From assembly GCA_016214985.1 (NCBI GenBank), contig JACRMM010000012.1, forward strand, positions 62,001 to 126,000: 64,000 nucleotides of DNA, written 5' to 3'. Both the position numbers and the translations under genes were made by a program. The DNA comes from Deltaproteobacteria bacterium (GTDB lineage Bacteria; Desulfobacterota; Deferrisomatia; Deferrisomatales; JACRMM01). Positions within the stretch are counted from its first letter, which is position 1. Every line of letters begins with the position of its first letter. This document shows, in pieces, positions 21,295 through 29,705 of the stretch. The notes below the pieces were generated by a model, which was not told where the DNA came from, searched no databases, and saw only the letters and a list, made by a program, of their open reading frames with translations.

Positions 21295-22311
21295 TCAGCC
21301 GAAGAACGCCCTCACCTCCTGGGCCGCCTCCTCGGGCGCGCGCAGCGTCATGGACTCCGTTTCGATGACGTCGAAGTGGACGTCGGAGCACCCGGCGGGC
21401 GGAAAGAAGGCCCGCGGCACGAGCCGAAGCTGGCAGCGGAAGTGGTCCTTCGCGTCGGGCAGGCCGAGGAGCGCGGCGTTGAAGCTCCAGAAGCCCTGGG
21501 ATGCGAGGCAGTGGCAGGCCTGCACGAGGCTCGCGGCCAGGGGGCTGAAGTCCTCGTCGGAGAGCTCGGTCACGTCCGATTTCGTGCGGTGGATCCCTAC
21601 GAGCTCGAAGTACCTCCCCTGGGGCACCGGGTCCATCACCCAGGACCAGGGACCTCGCTCCCCCACCCACCGCTCGCCGGTCGTCTTCGCGGAGAGCGCC
21701 GTGGCGTCCCAGGCGTTCTTCCAGGTCGCGTCGGTGTACCGTCGCGAACCGTCGGCGAGGCGGCGAAGCCGGTTCGGGAGCGACGCCGTGGCCATGAGCT
21801 GCTGGTGCGGGTGGACCATGCTCGAGCCCGCAGGCGGCATGTAGTTCCAGTGGAGGAGGCGATAGGGAAGGTCCTTTCGCTTGTCCCGGCAGAGATCGAG
21901 GAACGCCCGCCCCGCCCGGAACCCGTCGACCAGGGCCGTCTCGGTGAGCTCCTCGATTCCGACAAAGTGGTCGGCAGTGAGCACCGTCAGGGCACACACT
22001 CCGGAGTAGGCCAGCAGGTTCGGGAAGACCCGGGCCTGCCCGATCGAGTAGCGCGGCTCGTCGAACTCGCCCGGGCTGAAACGCGGTGTCTTCTCGTCTA
22101 CGGCGCCGGGGCAGAAGGGGCACCCCGCCTGGGTGTGGGCGTACTGCTCCCTCAGGTCTGGGATCTTCAGGGTCCGGAAGGGCGCGGTGAGCACCCGCCC
22201 GGTCTCTCCGGTGAGGGGGTGGGTGCGGACTTCGACGACTCGCTCCACGAGTCGCCCGTCCGGAAGGGAGAGGCGCGCGGTTTCAATCTTCTTCTGCACG
22301 TCGAGCGTCAT
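21295..22311 (-). CDS. GalT-like (HIT superfamily) nucleotidyltransferase
   Basis: Probable sugar-phosphate nucleotidyltransferase or hydrolase related to galactose-1-phosphate uridylyltransferase. The 338-residue protein has CPFC (64-67), a likely zinc-binding start, and the active-site-like HPHQQ (167-171) in place of GalT's HPHGQ, plus the late GalT-type beta strands. The substrate cannot be told from sequence. ATG 22311 overlaps the stop of the upstream thioesterase gene by 4 nt (ATGA), with AGGAGG about 11 nt upstream, so the two are likely co-translated. No Leloir-pathway genes are nearby. Confidence 0.7.
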   Translation of the reverse strand: MTLDVQKKIETARLSLPDGRLVERVVEVRTHPLTGETGRVLTAPFRTLKIPDLREQYAHTQAGCPFCPGAVDEKTPRFSPGEFDEPRYSIGQARVFPNLLAYSGVCALTVLTADHFVGIEELTETALVDGFRAGRAFLDLCRDKRKDLPYRLLHWNYMPPAGSSMVHPHQQLMATASLPNRLRRLADGSRRYTDATWKNAWDATALSAKTTGERWVGERGPWSWVMDPVPQGRYFELVGIHRTKSDVTELSDEDFSPLAASLVQACHCLASQGFWSFNAALLGLPDAKDHFRCQLRLVPRAFFPPAGCSDVHFDVIETESMTLRAPEEAAQEVRAFFG

Positions 22312-22721
22312 GGCTGTCCCTGCCTCCTCTGCTCCTTGGCCTTCACCTGCTCCAGGAAGGCCGCGGCGTCGATCACGAAGCGCGTGTGACGCGCTTCGCC
22401 GATCTTCTCCAGGTCGTCGAAGCACTCCACCGCGAAGACGAACTTCTTTCCCTTGCTCTCCACCAGCCGGGCCACGGCCCGAACGTCCCAACCCAGCGGG
22501 GTCGCCGCCGTGTGTCGGAGCTCCACCCCGCCCCCCACGGTCATCTCCCCCGGCTCGAGCCAACGCTCCATCAGGCGGGCGGCGCTCGCCTCTACCGCAC
22601 CGAGCAGAAAAGGGGTCGCGAAGACTGGCGGGGAGGAATCCTGAAAGCGGCTTGCGCTCATCTCTTCCGTCGTCTTGAGGACGTAGGTGCAGCTGTCGCC
22701 GACCTGCGGGGCTTCCTTCAT
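22308..22721 (-). CDS. FlK-type hot-dog thioesterase
   Basis: A 137-residue single-domain hot-dog protein. The segments FATPFLLGAVEASA and EMTVGGGVELRHTAATPLGW match the family of the fluoroacetyl-CoA thioesterase FlK, including the candidate catalytic Thr 36, Glu 44 and His 70. Most members hydrolyse other acyl-CoAs or are uncharacterised, so fluoroacetate resistance should not be assumed. It is translationally coupled to the GalT-like gene downstream. Confidence 0.75.
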   Translation of the reverse strand: MKEAPQVGDSCTYVLKTTEEMSASRFQDSSPPVFATPFLLGAVEASAARLMERWLEPGEMTVGGGVELRHTAATPLGWDVRAVARLVESKGKKFVFAVECFDDLEKIGEARHTRFVIDAAAFLEQVKAKEQRRQGQP

Positions 22722-22787
22722 GGGGCCTCCTCCAGCGAAGAGGTGGGACGCGAGACGGGCTCAGTCTCTAGATGCCGCCTCGGACCG

Positions 22788-25160
22788 TCAGTGCAAGCCT
22801 CGGGCGTAGTTTTCCTCGGTCGTGTCGGGCAGCGGCTCGGATCGTTCGATCGCCCGCAGAGCCGCCTTCACCTCGGCCTCCGGATAGGGCCGCCCCTGGA
22901 AGTCGGCGAGGTAGTCGCCGATGCCGAGGGCCTTGAGCTCCCCGACCCTTCCGGTCCAGGAGAACGGCTCCGCCGAGTACACGCGCGTCCACCCACGACC
23001 CAACGGCTTGGGCGCCTCGGACCACCACAGGCGTCGCCCGTCCGCGCTCTCGGCGCTGTCGGCTCCCTGTCTTCCCGGCTCGAGCCGGCTGACGAAGAGA
23101 GGGAGGTTGCCGCAGGCGTAGCCGATGGGGCGGAGCGGCCAGCCGGCCCGTCCGATCGCTCCGAGACTCTCGCGGTCGGCCTCGGGGCTCGGAACGAAGG
23201 TGCGCAGGTCGAGCGCCCGCAGGGCCGCGGCCGCCCAGCCGTTGAGCACGTTGAGCTCCCAGCCGCCGTGCAGGCGAAACGGCAGGCCCCGGGCGAGCTC
23301 GAGGTGCGCGAGGTTGGTGACCCAGAGGTCGCGGTATCCCTCGCGGGCGAGGACCTCCAACTCGCGGCGGGCAGTCTCGAGATCGCCCTCTGCCGTCCAC
23401 GCCGGCAGCTCCCAGGCGAGCTTCTCGCGGGACCCCAGGGCCTCGGCGAGCCGGTCTCGCGCCCCGAGGCAGTCCCGGTTCAGGGCCGCCACGGCGCCGC
23501 TGAGCGGCAGCCGGGCCGCCCCCTTCAGGGTGCGAGAGCTCTCGGCCCGCACCCAGAGGTGGGCGCTTCGCGCGGGCTCCGGATCGGGCGCACGGCGAAG
23601 CCCGCGCACCGCCTCGAGCCGCCGCTGCCCCTCGGCGGCGAGCGCGGCGTCCACCCGGTTCAGGAGCGCGGCACGGACGGCCTTGAACGCCGAGGGCGGG
23701 ATCACCACGGGCGGGAGCCGGCCCTCCACCGTCAGCTTCGCAAGGTAGTACGACGTGGAGCCGAGGCGGCTGAGGTGCCGCTCCAGCACGCCCTTGTCCA
23801 GCGGGTGGGCTTGGGCCGGGTAGAGGTCCATCGGGAAGGCGTGGCGGATCTCCAGGGGGCCCACGCGGGCGGACACGGTGAGCGCGTCGTCCTCCACGCC
23901 GACCGCGAGCTCCAGGGGCAGCCCCGCGGGACCGGAGAGAGACTTCAGGCGCTTGGTGAGAGCCTGCTCCAGCTCCTCGCCCTTGGCCGACTTGGCTCGG
24001 TAGACGCGATCGCCCCGCGTCGCCTTGTCCGTGCACGGGATCGAGAGCCGGTACCCGCCCGGCACGGTCTCGCGCCGGAAGGCCCGCAGCACCAGCGCGG
24101 TGCCCTGGCCCCCTCCCTCGCCCTGAATCCGCAAGCGATCGCCCCGGCCGACGGGGGAGCTGACCTGCAGGGTCAGGGTGTTGTCCTTCCAGCGCACCAC
24201 CCGGCCCACGAGGGCCCCAAAAGCCGGGTCGGAGCCCTTCTCCAGCACCTCCCTCGGCCGAGGGTGGAAGGCGTACCCTTCGGTGGCGCGGCGGCCGGGC
24301 ACGGCCCGGAGGATCTCCCGCGCGGCCCCCAGCGCGCCCTCCCGGTCCGCGTCCGGGGCGTCGAGGACCTTGCGGTAGGCCCGCACGACCCCGTGCACGT
24401 AGTCCGCGCCCTTGAGCCGCCCCTCGATCTTGAGTGACGACACGCCCGCCCGAGTGAGATCCCAAACTCGCTCCAAGAGGCTCAGGTCCGAGGTGGAGAA
24501 GGGGTGCCTCTCCGGCTTTCCGGGAGCGCCCCGAAAGCCCCACCGACACACCTGGGCGCACAGCCCCCGGTTCGCGCTTCGCCCGAGGAGCGCGCCTGAC
24601 GCCCGGCACAGCCCGGACACCGAGAAGCACAGGGCGCCGTGCACGAACACCTCCAGGGGGAGCGAGGCCTTCCGGTGGATCTCCTGGATCTCGGGGATGG
24701 TGCACTCGCGGGCGAGGATCGCTCGGCGAAATCCCATGGCGTCGAGCTGGCGCACCCCGGCGGAGCTGTGCACCGCCATCTGGGTCGAGGCGTGCAGTAC
24801 CACCTCGGGGAAGATTGACCGGCACAGGTGCCACAGGCCGAGGTCTTGGATGATCAGGGCGTCGACACCCTGGCAGGCGAGCGCCCAGACGGTCTCGGCC
24901 ACCCGGGGCACCTCGTCTTCCTTGAGCAGCGTGTTCAAGGCCACGTAGATCTTCCGGCCCTCGCCGTGGGCCAGGGGAACGAGCCGGCGCAGGTCTTCCA
25001 GCGAGAAGTTCGTAGCCCGGTTCCGGGCGCTCCACTCCGGGAGCCCGAGGTACAGGGCGTCCGCGCCCGCCTCCAGCGCTGCCAGGGCGCTCTCCCAGGA
25101 GCCGGCAGGGGCGAGGAGCTCCGGCTTGGGCGGCGGGCTTGCGGGGGGCGACGTGGGCAA
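22788..25160 (-). CDS. U32 peptidase-family protein with DUF3656-type C-terminal domain
   Basis: Members of this family include RlhA, which hydroxylates a 23S rRNA cytidine, and tRNA/ubiquinone hydroxylation subunits; protease activity is doubtful. The 790-residue product has the N-terminal barrel (ELLAPAGSWESALAALEAGA), the U32 signature region EVFVHGALCFSVSGLCRAS, and the cysteine cluster with NRGLCAQVCRWGF likely binding an Fe-S cluster. A long C-terminal part follows with beta domains and further sequence. The size fits the long RlhA/YhbU-like class. It starts with TTG 25160 behind GGAGGAG. Confidence 0.85.
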   Translation of the reverse strand: MPTSPPASPPPKPELLAPAGSWESALAALEAGADALYLGLPEWSARNRATNFSLEDLRRLVPLAHGEGRKIYVALNTLLKEDEVPRVAETVWALACQGVDALIIQDLGLWHLCRSIFPEVVLHASTQMAVHSSAGVRQLDAMGFRRAILARECTIPEIQEIHRKASLPLEVFVHGALCFSVSGLCRASGALLGRSANRGLCAQVCRWGFRGAPGKPERHPFSTSDLSLLERVWDLTRAGVSSLKIEGRLKGADYVHGVVRAYRKVLDAPDADREGALGAAREILRAVPGRRATEGYAFHPRPREVLEKGSDPAFGALVGRVVRWKDNTLTLQVSSPVGRGDRLRIQGEGGGQGTALVLRAFRRETVPGGYRLSIPCTDKATRGDRVYRAKSAKGEELEQALTKRLKSLSGPAGLPLELAVGVEDDALTVSARVGPLEIRHAFPMDLYPAQAHPLDKGVLERHLSRLGSTSYYLAKLTVEGRLPPVVIPPSAFKAVRAALLNRVDAALAAEGQRRLEAVRGLRRAPDPEPARSAHLWVRAESSRTLKGAARLPLSGAVAALNRDCLGARDRLAEALGSREKLAWELPAWTAEGDLETARRELEVLAREGYRDLWVTNLAHLELARGLPFRLHGGWELNVLNGWAAAALRALDLRTFVPSPEADRESLGAIGRAGWPLRPIGYACGNLPLFVSRLEPGRQGADSAESADGRRLWWSEAPKPLGRGWTRVYSAEPFSWTGRVGELKALGIGDYLADFQGRPYPEAEVKAALRAIERSEPLPDTTEENYARGLH

Positions 25161-25233
25161 GGGCTCTCTCCTCCGAGTGTCGGGGTGGGGCCGGGATTCT
25201 AGCGGAGCCCGTCGGGAAGGGCAAAGGCCGAGG

Positions 25234-25286
25234 CGGCTCTGTGACGGATCTCGTCACCGAGGCTGACGAGATCCGTCACAGAGCCG
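25234..25286. repeat. Perfect inverted repeat with 23-bp arms
   Basis: Arms at 25234-25256 and 25264-25286 are exact reverse complements, built on GTGACGGATCTCGTCA, with a 7-nt spacer CCGAGGC. It sits between two divergent genes, so a terminator role is not needed. It could be a regulator site or enhancer for the sigma-54 pilin promoter (centre about 160 bp upstream of the expected start), or part of the U32 leader RNA. Confidence 0.9.
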
Positions 25287-25391
25287 GAGCCGATCTCGTC
25301 GGAGCGAAAGGCAGACCACTACCCTTCGTGGCCCGCCGGACAGGGGATACAAGATACAGGAGGTGCCCCGGCAGGATCGAAAAAAACGCGA

Positions 25392-25407
25392 TGGCACGGC
25401 CCTTGCT
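25392..25407 (+). promoter_or_regulatory. Sigma-54 promoter of the pilin gene
   Basis: TGGCACGGCCCTTGCT matches the consensus TGGCACG-N4-TTGCW exactly, with the -24 GG and -12 GC separated by 10 bp. Pilin genes are classic sigma-54 targets of PilR, and pilS/pilR are encoded in this window. Confidence 0.88.
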
Positions 25408-25578
25408 CCCTAAAGGGCCGAACGCCACCGGCCGATAAGCCTCGTCACGGCGTCGGAAACCAAGGCACAGGGGGGCAGGGAGGGCCGCGGAACCAAAGAC
25501 ACCAACCCGAGTGGGCGAGAGCAGACCCCGAATTTGGCATGCGATAGGAGCCAACCCATCTCACAGGAGGTATCGGCC

Positions 25579-26037
25579 ATGTTGACGAAGCTTCGCGCCA
25601 AAGTGAAAGACCCCAAGGGCTTCACCCTGATCGAGCTCATGATCGTCATCGCGATCCTGGGCGTCCTGGCGGCGGTCGCCATCCCGTACTACAACCAGTA
25701 CATCGAGAACTCGAAGATGCGCGTCTCCCGAACGAACTACGAGGCAGCGGTCCGGACGGTCAAGGCCGAGTTCGCGAACAAGACGGCGAACAATCCTGCG
25801 ACGACGAACGTCGTGGCCGTCCTCAACGACAACGGCAAGAACAGGAACCCCTTCGACCCGAGCCAGCCCGCCTATACGACGGCGGCCGCTCCGACTCAGC
25901 GCGGCGAGGTAGCGCTCAGCGTGACGGACTTTAGCACCATCACGCTCGTTGCAGGCGCAAACACCGCAACGATCGGCGTGTGGCTGCCCAAGGCGGCCGC
26001 CGCAGGGACCGATTCGGTCACCCTGACCTTCCAGTAA
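25579..26037 (+). CDS. pilA: Type IV pilin, probable major subunit
   Basis: Prepilin of 152 residues. A 14-residue basic leader ends in Gly, then the mature sequence starts with Phe: [18 protein letters not shown], with the methylated-Phe position and Glu at +5 needed for assembly. The N-terminal helix ([14 protein letters not shown]) is followed by a small globular part with no cysteine pair. ATG 25579 has AGGAGG 8 nt upstream; the open frame begins 15 codons earlier without a site. It is the first gene behind the sigma-54 promoter, followed by a hairpin and a second pilin. Confidence 0.92.
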   Translation: MLTKLRAKVKDPKGFTLIELMIVIAILGVLAAVAIPYYNQYIENSKMRVSRTNYEAAVRTVKAEFANKTANNPATTNVVAVLNDNGKNRNPFDPSQPAYTTAAAPTQRGEVALSVTDFSTITLVAGANTATIGVWLPKAAAAGTDSVTLTFQ

Positions 26038-26057
26038 GTCGAACCCCGAAGAGACCG

Positions 26058-26089
26058 GACGAGAGGGCGCCGCGAGGTGCCCTCTCGTC
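26058..26089 (+). terminator. Hairpin between the two pilin genes
   Basis: GACGAGAGGGCGCC pairs with GGTGCCCTCTCGTC (14-bp stem, one G-T pair, GCGA loop), 20 nt after the first pilin stop. No T tract follows; it probably terminates part of the transcription or stabilises the first pilin mRNA. Confidence 0.7.
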
Positions 26090-26143
26090 GCATTGTCGAG
26101 CTCTCGCTTCAAGGCGTCGCCGATCGAAAGGAGGCTGGTCCCC

Positions 26144-26569
26144 ATGTCCCGAGACCGGGGGTTTACCCTTGTCGAACTGATGATCGTCATCGCAATCCTG
26201 GGCGTCTTGGGGGCGATTGCGATCCCCGCCTACCAACATTACGTGAGCAACGCCAGGACGGCCGAGGCCAAGGCGAACCTGGAAACCATCAGGCTTCTCG
26301 AGGAGCAGTTCTACGCCGACCAGAAGACATACGTTGAGACCGACCCGGCACTCGGCACTGCAGACGTGGCCGCGAAACTGCCGGGCTTCGAGCCGGGAAA
26401 GGACACGGATCCGGCGTGGGCGGCAGACCCTTTCCACAAGCTCTACTACACGTATAAGGTCGAGCCCGGAGCGGCTGGTATCGCCACCACGTTCACGGCT
26501 ACGGCAACCTTGAAGACGGATGCGACGGTCAAATTCACGATCAACGAGCAGAACGATAAGAACTGGTAA
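26144..26569 (+). CDS. Type IV pilin-like protein (second or minor pilin)
   Basis: A 141-residue prepilin with a very short leader (MSRDRG) cut before [18 protein letters not shown]; Glu +5 is present. The C-terminal part ([17 protein letters not shown], then a beta-rich end) resembles PilE-type pilins of deltaproteobacteria and lacks cysteines. ATG 26144 is preceded by AAAGGAGG; the frame opens 17 codons earlier. It follows the first pilin by 106 nt across a hairpin, so it may be expressed at a lower level from the same promoter. Confidence 0.88.
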   Translation: MSRDRGFTLVELMIVIAILGVLGAIAIPAYQHYVSNARTAEAKANLETIRLLEEQFYADQKTYVETDPALGTADVAAKLPGFEPGKDTDPAWAADPFHKLYYTYKVEPGAAGIATTFTATATLKTDATVKFTINEQNDKNW

Positions 26570-26658
26570 ACCAAGAGGTTGACGGGGCACCGCCGGGTTT
26601 CGCTGACAAGACTTCGTCCGCGCCCCCGGAGCGCGGCGTATCCGCGGCCACCCCGGGA

Positions 26659-28593
26659 TCACGGACCCCCAGGCAGCCGCGCACCGGTTCGGGCCGGCGC
26701 CAAACGCGTCTCCGTTCCTGTGCCGATCCTCAGCACGTACCCGCACTGGTTGGCCTTTCGCAGGAAGGCCTCGGCGGCCTCCTCTTTCCCCTTCGCGCGG
26801 GCGATCAAGCCGAGCGTCGCCCAAGCGGCGCCGTTGAGGGGGTCGAGGCGAACGGCCGCCGAGAGGCTCTGCTGGGCCGCGGCCGGGTCGGCCTTGGCGA
26901 GCTCAATCCTCGCGCGTAGGAAGAAGAGCCACGAATCGTCCGGCTTCAAGCGAAACGCCTTCTGCACATTCTCCTGCGCGGCGGCGAGGTCACCCTCATC
27001 GAGGTACAGGCCGGCGAGGGTCCGGAGCGCCCGCCAGGCCGACACGCCGCCGAGGGCAGCGGTCTTCTTCAGATAATCGACCGCCTCGGAGGTGGCTCCT
27101 CGTTCGATAGCGATGAGCCCTCGGTTGTAGAGCACGTTCTCGTAGAAGGGGGACGAGCGAAGGTCTGGGACCATCCGCTCGGCTCGATCCAGGGCGTCCT
27201 CGGCCTCGTCCAGGCGGTTGTACTCCAGAAGGTGGTAGCTCAGGTTGGCGTAGGCCCGCACGTTGTGGGGAGCCTTGGCCACGAGGTCGTCGTAGAGCAG
27301 GATGGGGTTGGCCCAGAACCGAGTCCGATAGGCAGTACCGAAGGCCTCGGTCCCTAGGAACAGGGCCACGAAGCAAACGGAAACTACGGCAGCCCGGCGG
27401 CTTCTCGCGCCCAGAGACACGGCCGCAAAGCTCAGCACCAGGAAGACGGCGGCACTGGGCAGGTAGAGCCGGTGCTCGAAGTACAGCTCCAGGGGAGTGA
27501 CGGTCGCCTCGACGAGCTGCGTGGCCAGGAACCAGCCGATCGCGAAACCGAGCAGAGGCTTCCGCCGGCGCAGGCGCACCGCGAGGACCACGGCCAGGCC
27601 GATTCCCACGGCGCACAGAAGGGTCGTCGGCGGGGAGAGGAGGCTCTTGGAGATCGGGATTTCCGCGTCAACTGTGAGGAGCCGGGGGTCCGGGATCAGC
27701 AGCAGGGTGAGGTACCGGGCCTGAATGACCATCTCCGTCAGGAGGCGCTCGCCGATCGTGAAGGGCCTCTGGAGGTACATTTCGGCAAGTTTCCTCAGCA
27801 GGAACGCGCTTTTGAAGGCGAGTATGGCTCCCAGGGCCAGAAATGCCGTCCCGAAGATCGCGCGGAGAACGAAGCGTTCGCGGCGGCGCTCGGACGGCTC
27901 GAGCGCAAAAGCCTCGAGGAGCAAGAAGTAGAGGGGCACGAGCACAGCGTTCTCTTTGCTGGCCAATCCGAGCCCCCAGGAGGCAAGAGCCCCAGCGACC
28001 CAGAGCCAGCTCCACCCCGAGGGACGATTGCGGGCCCGAAGGTAGGCTGCGCAGGAGAGAAGGCAGAAGAGGCCGGAGAGGGACGCCATCCTCTGGACCA
28101 CGTAGGATATGACGTTGGTCTGGACCGGATGGAGGCTCCACAGAGCCGTCGCCACCAAAGCCACGGCGAGCCGGGCTCGGGCCCCGAGCCCCAGAGAGCG
28201 GATGATTCGTCGGGCCGAGAGCAACTCGAGCAGGAACCACAGCAGCGCCAGGGAGGCGAGCCAGTGGATCAGTACGTTGCCGGCGCGATACCATCGGGGC
28301 TCCAGACCGCCGAAATAGTGGGTGAAGGCGAAGGTGAGCCCGGCGAGGGGCCGATAAGGGAAGTGAGCGGTGTCCGACCCCCAAACGGCCCTGGTCAGGG
28401 CCTCCGGTGAAAGCTCCGTCAAGTGGTAGCTCGGCTTCATGACGATGTGGTACACACTGTCGAAGTAGAACGGAGCGTCGAAGGCAGCCCGGTGCATGGT
28501 CCAAAGGCAGCCGAGGAGCACTGCGCAGAAGACGGGGACCCACCAATGCGTTGATGGATTCTCGCTGGTTCCGGGGGGCGAATCGAAGTTCAC
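26659..28593 (-). CDS. GT-C membrane glycosyltransferase with TPR repeats (TMTC-like, protein O-glycosylation candidate)
   Basis: A 644-residue integral membrane protein with about ten hydrophobic segments (about 15-440), then tetratricopeptide repeats to the C-terminus (about 450-620). Features resemble eukaryotic TMTC O-mannosyltransferases and their bacterial relatives: a first loop with FDAPFYFDS, FPYRPLAGLTFAFTHYFGG followed by a YxxxNxxxH-like segment, WSLHPVQTNVISYVVQRMAS, GLASKENAVLVPLYFLLLE and YFEHRLYLPSA. Such enzymes use a polyprenyl-phosphate sugar as donor. GTG 28593 is chosen because AGGAGG lies 7 nt upstream of it, inside the frame of the earlier ATG 28614. It is convergent with the pilins and divergent from a GT2 enzyme that could supply its donor. 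Confidence 0.75.
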   Translation of the reverse strand: MNFDSPPGTSENPSTHWWVPVFCAVLLGCLWTMHRAAFDAPFYFDSVYHIVMKPSYHLTELSPEALTRAVWGSDTAHFPYRPLAGLTFAFTHYFGGLEPRWYRAGNVLIHWLASLALLWFLLELLSARRIIRSLGLGARARLAVALVATALWSLHPVQTNVISYVVQRMASLSGLFCLLSCAAYLRARNRPSGWSWLWVAGALASWGLGLASKENAVLVPLYFLLLEAFALEPSERRRERFVLRAIFGTAFLALGAILAFKSAFLLRKLAEMYLQRPFTIGERLLTEMVIQARYLTLLLIPDPRLLTVDAEIPISKSLLSPPTTLLCAVGIGLAVVLAVRLRRRKPLLGFAIGWFLATQLVEATVTPLELYFEHRLYLPSAAVFLVLSFAAVSLGARSRRAAVVSVCFVALFLGTEAFGTAYRTRFWANPILLYDDLVAKAPHNVRAYANLSYHLLEYNRLDEAEDALDRAERMVPDLRSSPFYENVLYNRGLIAIERGATSEAVDYLKKTAALGGVSAWRALRTLAGLYLDEGDLAAAQENVQKAFRLKPDDSWLFFLRARIELAKADPAAAQQSLSAAVRLDPLNGAAWATLGLIARAKGKEEAAEAFLRKANQCGYVLRIGTGTETRLAPARTGARLPGGP

Positions 28594-28732
28594 GGTCAAA
28601 CCTCCTGGGGGCATGGTATTAAGGGGATTTCGGCGTCAAAGACCTCCCGCCGGTGGCCCTGGGGCAAATGCGGATGGCCGAAGCCACTACAACCCAAGAC
28701 AGACCCGAGAACGGTCGGAGAGACAGGAGCTG

Positions 28733-29686
28733 ATGTACGAGGGCAAGACGGTGGCCGTCGTGGTGCCGGCGTACAATGTTGCACGACTTCTCCCCGTGGT
28801 GTTGGAGACGATGCCATCGTTCGTCGACCGGGTGTTCGTCGTGGACGACCAGAGTTCCGACGGTACCCCTGAGGTCGCACAACGCTTCGTTGACAGGAAC
28901 CCACACCAGATCCGGCTCATCTGCCGAGAGGCCAACGGCGGCGTCGGCGCCGCCATTGCGACGGGATACACGGCAGCCCTCGAGGAGGAGATGGACGTCG
29001 TGGCCGTCATGGCCGGCGATGCCCAGATGGACCCGGCAGACCTTAACCGGGTGGTGGGGCCCGTGTGCCGCGGTGAGGCGGACTATGTCAAGGGGAACCG
29101 GCTGTTTCGCGGGGAGTCCTGGGCCATGATCCCGAAGATCCGGTATTTTGGCAACTCATTCCTCTCCCTCCTCACCAAGATCGCTTCGGGCTATTGGCAC
29201 GTGGCGGACAGTCAGTGCGGCTACACGGCGATTTCCAGGGTTGCCATCGAGCGGATCGAGCCGAGCAAGATCTACCCGCGCTATGGGATGCCGAACGACG
29301 TCCTCATCAAGCTCAACATTCACAACTTCGTTGTCCGCGACGTGAGTGTTCGACCTGTCTACGGAGTAGGAGAAAGGTCAGGCATCCGCCTGCGCAAGGT
29401 GGTATTCACGATTCCTTCCATCCTCTTTGCCGGCTTCCTCAGGCGAATGCTATGGAAATACGTGATTCTTGACTTCCACCCACTGGTCTTCTTCTATATG
29501 CTCGCAGCTGTACTGCTGCCGATCGGTACGGTCTTCGGCTTGTATCTTGTGTTGCTCCGACTCTTTATTGCAAATGCCGTAGCGGTTACGAGCGCTCTCT
29601 TTGCCTCCTTCCTGTTCATCTCCGGGCTTCAGTCTCTCTTCTTCGCGATGTGGTTCGACATGGACTACAACAAGACCCTCCGGTGA
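28733..29686 (+). CDS. GT2 glycosyltransferase, polyprenyl-phosphate-sugar synthase-like
   Basis: A 317-residue family 2 glycosyltransferase: VVVPAYNVARLLPVVLETMP, the nucleotide-sugar site VVDDQSSDGTPEVA, the metal-binding segment MAGDAQMDP, YVKGNRLFRG and DSQCGYTAISR, then two or three C-terminal membrane helices (about 220-300). This layout is that of DPM1/GtrB-like enzymes, which move a sugar onto a polyprenyl phosphate. It starts at ATG 28733 just after AGGAG. It is the first gene of the plus-strand glycan cluster and divergent from the GT-C/TPR gene. Confidence 0.85.
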   Translation: MYEGKTVAVVVPAYNVARLLPVVLETMPSFVDRVFVVDDQSSDGTPEVAQRFVDRNPHQIRLICREANGGVGAAIATGYTAALEEEMDVVAVMAGDAQMDPADLNRVVGPVCRGEADYVKGNRLFRGESWAMIPKIRYFGNSFLSLLTKIASGYWHVADSQCGYTAISRVAIERIEPSKIYPRYGMPNDVLIKLNIHNFVVRDVSVRPVYGVGERSGIRLRKVVFTIPSILFAGFLRRMLWKYVILDFHPLVFFYMLAAVLLPIGTVFGLYLVLLRLFIANAVAVTSALFASFLFISGLQSLFFAMWFDMDYNKTLR

Positions 29687-29705
29687 CCCGCGCCAGGGAG
29701 ACCCG

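Larger units (their letters stand above)
25161..25578. other. Divergent intergenic region between the U32 gene and the first pilin
   Basis: This 418-bp stretch holds, from left to right, the U32 gene leader, a 23-bp-arm perfect palindrome (25234-25286), a consensus sigma-54 promoter (25392-25407) and a pilin leader of roughly 160 nt ending in AGGAGG. I see no small gene in it. Confidence 0.8.

Noticed and set aside
22308-22721. Fluoroacetate resistance gene
   Set aside because: The FlK fold and catalytic residues are present, but most family members act on other acyl-CoAs and nothing nearby concerns organofluorine.
22768-25257. 829-codon minus frame overlapping the U32 gene in another phase
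   Set aside because: Its translation is Arg/Gly/Pro-rich with no motif, while the U32 frame carries clear family signatures.
25536-25553. TTGGCATGCGATAGGAGC as a second sigma-54 site near pilA
   Set aside because: GG and GC are 12 bp apart instead of 10, and it lies too close to the start codon; the site at 25392 is perfect.
28594-28614. Upstream ATG 28614 as start of the GT-C glycosyltransferase
   Set aside because: Its extra seven codons contain the AGGAGG that serves GTG 28593, and it has no ribosome site of its own.
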